Shown here piece after piece: positions 6,360 through 9,945 of a stretch of DNA of 9,945 nt. The stretch is from positions 1 to 9,945 of the forward strand of contig DKNY01000029.1 in the NCBI GenBank assembly GCA_002470275.1, in the 5' to 3' direction. Origin of the DNA: Gammaproteobacteria bacterium UBA7376. Its GTDB lineage: Bacteria; Pseudomonadota; Gammaproteobacteria; Pseudomonadales; Azotimanducaceae. Each line of letters begins with the position of its first letter. The stretch's first letter is position 1. A program made the position numbers and the translations under genes. Below the pieces are notes generated by a model. The model saw only the letters and a list, made by a program, of their open reading frames with translations, did not search any database and had not been told where the DNA came from.

Positions 6360-7431
6360 ATGCGCCCGGGCTCTGGGTTTCGGCCAGTGCCTCTCGTTCC
6401 AATAGCCTGGCGCCTCTCAAAATGCCGCCCAGGGAGTAGTTGCCCTCGTGGCAGGCATATTCAAACACTTTGTCGTTACTCGCCGGCCAGGGGTATTCGC
6501 CGCTCCAGGGCTCTGTCCAATTCGGATCATGCACCGTAAAGGCATAGCGAAGCGTTTGATCGTTGATACGAGAGATACGTTCAATGACGCGCAAGTCCTG
6601 ACTGGCAAGGCTGAGTGCAGGCTGTTCACGAAAGTGAGTCGTTTCAACCACCAACGTATCGCCATCCCAATGTCCGATGGAATCTCCGAGCCAGGTTCGG
6701 ATAGTGTTTTCTGGATGCGCCGAGTTAAGCCGAATAACCCGTGTGTCGTGGTTCATTTCATTGTGAATGATCACGCTGTCCTGGGTCTGGACGATACGCT
6801 TCAGGTTGTTATACATCACGGGCAGGGCTGGCGGACCTGAGGTCGAGCCAAAACCCAGAATGCAGCGTTCCGCTAACGGGCGATTTTCCGGATTGTCGTA
6901 GGGCCCCTGGGGCCTGTCGATCCACCACGCGGTGCCTGTATTTTCATGATAGCCAGCACGTAGAGCCATGGCCGCTTTCATACCCTGAGGCGACAAATTA
7001 GGCAGCCTGCCATTGGCGGGCTGGGTGATGATCGAGGTGCGATATTGGCCATCAAGCTGGAAGTTGCTTTCGCCAATATCCACATAAAAGGCGTTGTAGC
7101 CGCCCACCTTGCCAGCCGCGCCGCTAAACTCGGGGACATAAACCTCGGCACCGCCTTCGGGCGGGGCTTCTCGGTTGGGGTCTGAGGGTTCGTTGTCCTT
7201 GGCAAGATTATTCGCCCAGTAGGCGGCGATTTCCTCAGCCTGCTCCGGGGTGATCGTTAGCTTGTTACCGTATTGGGCCGGCCGCTCCAGGGGCGTCAAC
7301 GTCGCTACATTGTAGGTGCCGGATAGATCGGGTCGATTTTTTTCGCGTTGGTCGGCAAGGGATATGGCCGGGTTCACAAGCAAAAACCCAAGGGACAAAA
7401 GCAGCGTCTGAGTCATAACAGGTCTAAACAT
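6352..7431 (-). CDS. Secreted protein of a widespread uncharacterised family
   Basis: A 359-residue protein with a clear signal peptide: hydrophobic residues 8-24 and likely cleavage after 'ISLA' at about residue 26. It should be periplasmic or secreted. I recognise the family from motif style, common in Acidobacteria and marine Proteobacteria and usually labelled hypothetical. The motifs are 'LAERCILGFG' (188-195), 'MYNNLKRIVQT' (206-216), 'EMNHDTRVIRL' (225-235), 'WLGDSIGHWDGDTLVVET' (247-264) and 'FEYACHEGNYSLGGIL' (323-338). C190 and C327 are the only cysteines in the mature part and could form a disulfide. I know of no established activity. The conserved His, Asp and Glu residues in the C-terminal half (N227-H-D, H254-W-D, C327-H-E) suggest ligand or metal binding, which is inference. 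The ATG at 7431 is backed by a strong GGAGGAG site. It lies 74 bases downstream of the MATE gene and converges with the monooxygenase. Confidence 0.85.
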   Translation of the reverse strand: MFRPVMTQTLLLSLGFLLVNPAISLADQREKNRPDLSGTYNVATLTPLERPAQYGNKLTITPEQAEEIAAYWANNLAKDNEPSDPNREAPPEGGAEVYVPEFSGAAGKVGGYNAFYVDIGESNFQLDGQYRTSIITQPANGRLPNLSPQGMKAAMALRAGYHENTGTAWWIDRPQGPYDNPENRPLAERCILGFGSTSGPPALPVMYNNLKRIVQTQDSVIIHNEMNHDTRVIRLNSAHPENTIRTWLGDSIGHWDGDTLVVETTHFREQPALSLASQDLRVIERISRINDQTLRYAFTVHDPNWTEPWSGEYPWPASNDKVFEYACHEGNYSLGGILRGARLLEREALAETQSPGASE

Positions 7432-7434
7432 GGT

Positions 7435-7441
7435 CTCCTCC
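7435..7441 (-). promoter_or_regulatory. Strong ribosome binding site of the secreted-protein gene
   Basis: On the minus strand GGAGGAG sits three bases before the ATG at 7431-7429. It is the best Shine-Dalgarno match in the window. It selects this start over the in-frame ATG five codons later, which would also leave an intact signal peptide. Confidence 0.7.
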
Positions 7442-7463
7442 GAATGACAATCGCCTGGTCCGT

Positions 7464-7492
7464 ACAGTAATTTGCGCGGCTGCTCTTGTCTA
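7464..7492 (-). promoter_or_regulatory. Weak candidate promoter for the secreted-protein gene
   Basis: Reading the minus strand, TAGACA (7492-7487, five of six to the -35 consensus) is followed after exactly 17 bases by TACTGT (7469-7464, three of six to -10). The pair lies in the 74-base gap between the MATE gene and the secreted-protein gene. The poor -10 makes it tentative, and read-through from the MATE gene is an alternative. Confidence 0.25.
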
Positions 7493-7505
7493 ATCGATCA
7501 GCGAA

Positions 7506-8927
7506 TCATCCTAAGGCCTGTTCTGATCGTTGGGCGGCCAGTTGCTTGATCTTGTCCCGTCTGCCGCTGAGGTGCCAAAGACGGAAAGCGAGACAGGGTG
7601 CAACCAAGCCCATGCCAATGGATATACCGGCCCAATAGCCGTAAACACCCAATGCTGGGAAACCTAAATGACCGTTGGCCAAGCCATAGCCTACCGGCAG
7701 CGCCAGGAACCAGTACCCGACTAATCCAAAAACCATCGGAACAGTCGTATCTTTATAGCCTCGCAAGGCACCTCCGGCCACGGCCTGGCTATCATCAATG
7801 ATTTGATAGACCGCAATGAACAGCATTAGGGTTCCCGCTACGGCAAGCACGTCTTGATCATCGGTATAGACACCAACCAGCTGATAGCGAAATGCCACCA
7901 GTACTAGGCTGACCACCAGCGCATAGACCAGCGCGAACTTAAAGGCTGCCGAGGCGGTCGAGCGGGCATCGGACAGTCGGTCTGCACCAACTAAGAAACC
8001 AATGCGAATGCTAGCCGCGGCGCCGATGCTCATTGGGATCACGTAGGTTAGCCAGTTGAGGTTGCCGGCGATGCTGTGAGCGGCCATATCGACGATGCCA
8101 ATGCGTGCGATCAAAAACGTGACGATGGCGTAGGCGGCCATTTCAATGAAGATCAGCAGACCGATGGGTACACCGAGTTTTAGTATGTTCATCGCTGCTT
8201 GGGCATCAGGTAAGGACAGGCGCTCGAAGAAGCCGGTGGCTTTGAAAAAAGGGAATCGAATAACGCAGAGCATCAGCATGAACTCTATCCAAAAAACGAT
8301 AGCCGTTGCCCAGCCACAGCCAACGCCGCCCATTTCCGGGAGACCAAACTCACCGTAGATCAGGGCGTAATTGAGCACCGCGTTGATGGGCAGCACGCTA
8401 CCGGCGATGATCATCGGTGCTCGAGTCTGACCCAGGCCTTCGCAGGCATGTCGAAGAGCTACATAGAGGATAACTGGTGGCATCCCCCAGGCTGCGGCGA
8501 AGAGATAGTCAGAAGCGATGCTGGCAATTTCAGGCTGCACGCCGGAAATCTCATAGATGACTGTCACGTTCATGAGAATGATCACCATGAGCGCACTGCT
8601 GCCGAGACAGAGCCAGAGCCCCTGCTGAATTTGGAAACCAGTTTCTTTTAGCCGGCCGGCACCGTTGAGTTGAGAAGTGATGGGCGTCAGCGCCATGGTG
8701 ATCCCGGTAAGCAGCATGAAAATTGGCCACAGCAGGTTGTTGCCCAGGGCTACCCCGGCCAGATCAACAGAGGAGTAGTTGCCGGCCATGGCAGTATCAA
8801 GAAACCCGGTTCCCATAATGAACAGCTGGGTTAGGATCATGGGCCAGCCAAGCTGCAGGATTGGGTTCATCGCCTGCCAGAAATTCAGGCTGTTGGCCGT
8901 TATTGGTTGTTGTATGCCAATGTTCAT
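7506..8927 (-). CDS. MATE family multidrug efflux transporter (NorM-like)
   Basis: Inner-membrane cation-coupled drug exporter, 473 residues from the chosen start, with about twelve hydrophobic segments. It resembles E. coli and Vibrio NorM throughout. Recognisable parts are 'GFLDTAMAG' in the first helix, 'ALTPITSQLNGAGR', 'RHACEGLGQTRAPM', 'GEFGLPEMGGVGCGWATA', 'IVDMAAHSIAGNLN' and 'YQIIDDSQAVAGGALRGYKDT'. The acidic residues corresponding to NorM-VC D36, E255 and D371, which coordinate the coupling cation, are present as the Asp of GFLDT, the Glu of IFIEMAA and the first Asp of YQIIDDSQ. So the pump should be functional. The start is uncertain: the frame runs upstream to an ATG at 8963 and a GTG at 9011, and none of the three has a convincing ribosome binding site. 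I prefer 8927 because the upstream residues look unlike a MATE N-terminus. It may be transcribed together with the secreted-protein gene downstream. Confidence 0.93.
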   Translation of the reverse strand: MNIGIQQPITANSLNFWQAMNPILQLGWPMILTQLFIMGTGFLDTAMAGNYSSVDLAGVALGNNLLWPIFMLLTGITMALTPITSQLNGAGRLKETGFQIQQGLWLCLGSSALMVIILMNVTVIYEISGVQPEIASIASDYLFAAAWGMPPVILYVALRHACEGLGQTRAPMIIAGSVLPINAVLNYALIYGEFGLPEMGGVGCGWATAIVFWIEFMLMLCVIRFPFFKATGFFERLSLPDAQAAMNILKLGVPIGLLIFIEMAAYAIVTFLIARIGIVDMAAHSIAGNLNWLTYVIPMSIGAAASIRIGFLVGADRLSDARSTASAAFKFALVYALVVSLVLVAFRYQLVGVYTDDQDVLAVAGTLMLFIAVYQIIDDSQAVAGGALRGYKDTTVPMVFGLVGYWFLALPVGYGLANGHLGFPALGVYGYWAGISIGMGLVAPCLAFRLWHLSGRRDKIKQLAAQRSEQALG

Positions 8928-9078
8928 GAGGCGCGATGTTACAGGGTTCCAACGGCGGTGCATGAAAATTAGTTGGGGTCGTTGTCGGAAATGTTTTCGG
9001 TATGCGGGCACGCTCGCTGTAGACTAATCGGCAGCTGACGGTGGCGAATCGGGACGCGCAGGGCGCCAAGGGGGAAGG

Positions 9079-9945
9079 GTGAAGGACTTGCCAAGCTACA
9101 GGCTAAAGAATCTAGTGGGGAGGGATGTTGACAGCCCCTCAAATGGCCCAGCGTTAGTCTGCTTTATCAAAGAAGACTGCCCAACCTGCCGCGAGGTGAT
9201 GCCGGCCTTGGCCGATCTCTACCGCGTCCTCAACGGCATCGCCGAAGTTCATGTGATTGGTCAGAATCTCTCTGGTAACCAGCTTCTGGCGGAAGATTTT
9301 GATCCGCCCTTTTCTATCCTCGACGACAGCGCCTTGCAGGTGTCCTTCGGTGCCAACATTGAAATCGTGCCCAGCTTAGTGGTTGTGGATGCTTCGGGCG
9401 AGACCGCGCGAGTCCTGGAAGGTTTCGTTAAACAGGAGTGGCTGCAGGTTATCGTTGATTGGGTCCAGCCGTTGGGTAATCCGGCACCAGATTTGGACTG
9501 GAGCAGTTTCCCCGACTGGCGTCCTGGCTGTGGTTCGCTGTCCGTTGATCCCGCTAATGAACCTCGTCTTCGCGCCCTGCAGGAAGGTAGCCCCATGCGT
9601 GCGCGACAAATTTCTGTGGGCAGTCAAGATGACGTAGCTGAATTTATGTTTGATCAGGGGTTTTCCGATGGGCTTCCTTTGATTCCGCCGACGCCCGAGC
9701 GCGTACTCACCATGCTTGAAGGCTGCAGCCGTGACCCCCAAGAGGTGCTCGCCGTAATGCCCCCTAACATGGGGGAGGTCACCGTTGAAAAAGCCGCCAT
9801 CAATGCGGTCATGGCGGGCTGTCGACCAGAGTATCTTCCCGTGGTAATTGCGGCGGTAGAAGCCGTTATAGACGAGGCGTACAACATACACGGCGTTATG
9901 GCCACTACGATGGGCGCTAGTCCGGTCATGGTGGTGAATGGACCC
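9079..9945 (+). CDS. Thioredoxin-like domain fused to DGLP-type uncharacterised domain (3' end outside window)
   Basis: An open frame of 289 codons runs off the right edge. The GTG at 9079 follows a purine-rich AGGGGGAAGG and diverges from the MATE gene. Residues ~20-125 look like a thioredoxin fold: 'ALVCFIKEDCPTC' with the redox pair C34-x-x-C37, and a cis-proline motif 'IVPSLVVVD' with P98, followed by 'GETARVLEGF'. A linker contains 'DWRPGCGSLSVDP' (C151). From ~185 a second domain starts with 'DGLPLIPPTPERV' (197-209), then 'GEVTVEKAAINAVMAGCRPE' (232-251) and 'GVMATTMGASPVMVVNGP' at the edge. This C-terminal part belongs to a family I know only as uncharacterised, often found near redox or selenoprotein-like genes. 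The fusion suggests a thiol-dependent enzyme or a dedicated electron-transfer domain for a cysteine-containing catalyst (inference). No signal peptide is seen, so it is probably cytoplasmic. No in-frame TGA occurs, so there is no selenocysteine in this part. Confidence 0.8.
   Translation, partial: MKDLPSYRLKNLVGRDVDSPSNGPALVCFIKEDCPTCREVMPALADLYRVLNGIAEVHVIGQNLSGNQLLAEDFDPPFSILDDSALQVSFGANIEIVPSLVVVDASGETARVLEGFVKQEWLQVIVDWVQPLGNPAPDLDWSSFPDWRPGCGSLSVDPANEPRLRALQEGSPMRARQISVGSQDDVAEFMFDQGFSDGLPLIPPTPERVLTMLEGCSRDPQEVLAVMPPNMGEVTVEKAAINAVMAGCRPEYLPVVIAAVEAVIDEAYNIHGVMATTMGASPVMVVNGP

Noticed and set aside
6448..6840. 130-codon plus-strand frame
   Set aside because: It is antisense to the secreted-protein gene, whose signal peptide, motifs and ribosome binding site are convincing.
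8928..9011. N-terminal extension of the MATE gene to GTG 9011 or ATG 8963
   Set aside because: The extra residues are Arg-rich and unlike NorM N-termini, and neither start has a ribosome binding site; the possibility stays open.
9178..9189. Possible selenocysteine at the CPTC site
   Set aside because: Both positions are ordinary TGC cysteine codons and no in-frame TGA occurs in the visible part of the gene.
9376..9891. 171-codon open frame on the minus strand
   Set aside because: It is antisense to the thioredoxin-DGLP gene, has no recognisable motif and reflects codon bias of the real gene.

Overview
The window most resembles a chromosomal segment of a marine-type gammaproteobacterium. This is inferred from content: a Caulobacter/Xanthomonas-type TonB-dependent receptor, a DAHP synthase that lines up residue for residue with E. 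coli AroG, a NorM-type MATE transporter, and an EthA-like flavin monooxygenase of a kind common in marine Proteobacteria. Base composition looks moderate (slightly over half G+C by eye). I see no transposase, integrase, tRNA, rRNA or CRISPR array.

Layout. Bases 2-1198 (+) are the C-terminal part of a TonB-dependent outer-membrane receptor, cut by the window's left edge. A secreted PHP-domain metallohydrolase follows on the same strand (1239-2771), 40 bases downstream. A gene-poor stretch (2772-3054) holds a signal-peptide-like start and, in another frame, a nucleophile-elbow motif, probably the debris of an alpha/beta hydrolase gene. Next is a complete class I DAHP synthase (3055-4101, +) with a short stem-loop behind it. 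On the opposite strand, 4136-4450 encodes only the last ~100 residues of a second TonB-dependent receptor, a clear relic. About 345 bases of non-coding DNA with a good extended -10 promoter lead into an EthA-like FAD/NADPH monooxygenase (4796-6316, +). Converging on it is a secreted protein of a widespread uncharacterised family (6352-7431, -), preceded in its own direction by a MATE exporter (7506-8927, -). Divergent from the MATE gene, a GTG-started reading frame runs off the right edge (9079-9945, +). It joins a thioredoxin-like CPTC domain to an uncharacterised 'DGLPxxPPT' domain.

How the genes may work together (inference). The left part looks like an outer-membrane uptake unit: receptor plus exported phosphoesterase-like enzyme. 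The middle is aromatic amino-acid biosynthesis. The right part suggests handling of organic or xenobiotic compounds: monooxygenase, efflux pump, secreted protein of unknown role and a redox-domain fusion. The clearest oddities are the monooxygenase, whose Baeyer-Villiger fingerprint histidine is replaced by leucine, and the thioredoxin-DGLP fusion. Two gene relics and an EF-hand-like loop inside the receptor are also worth checking.
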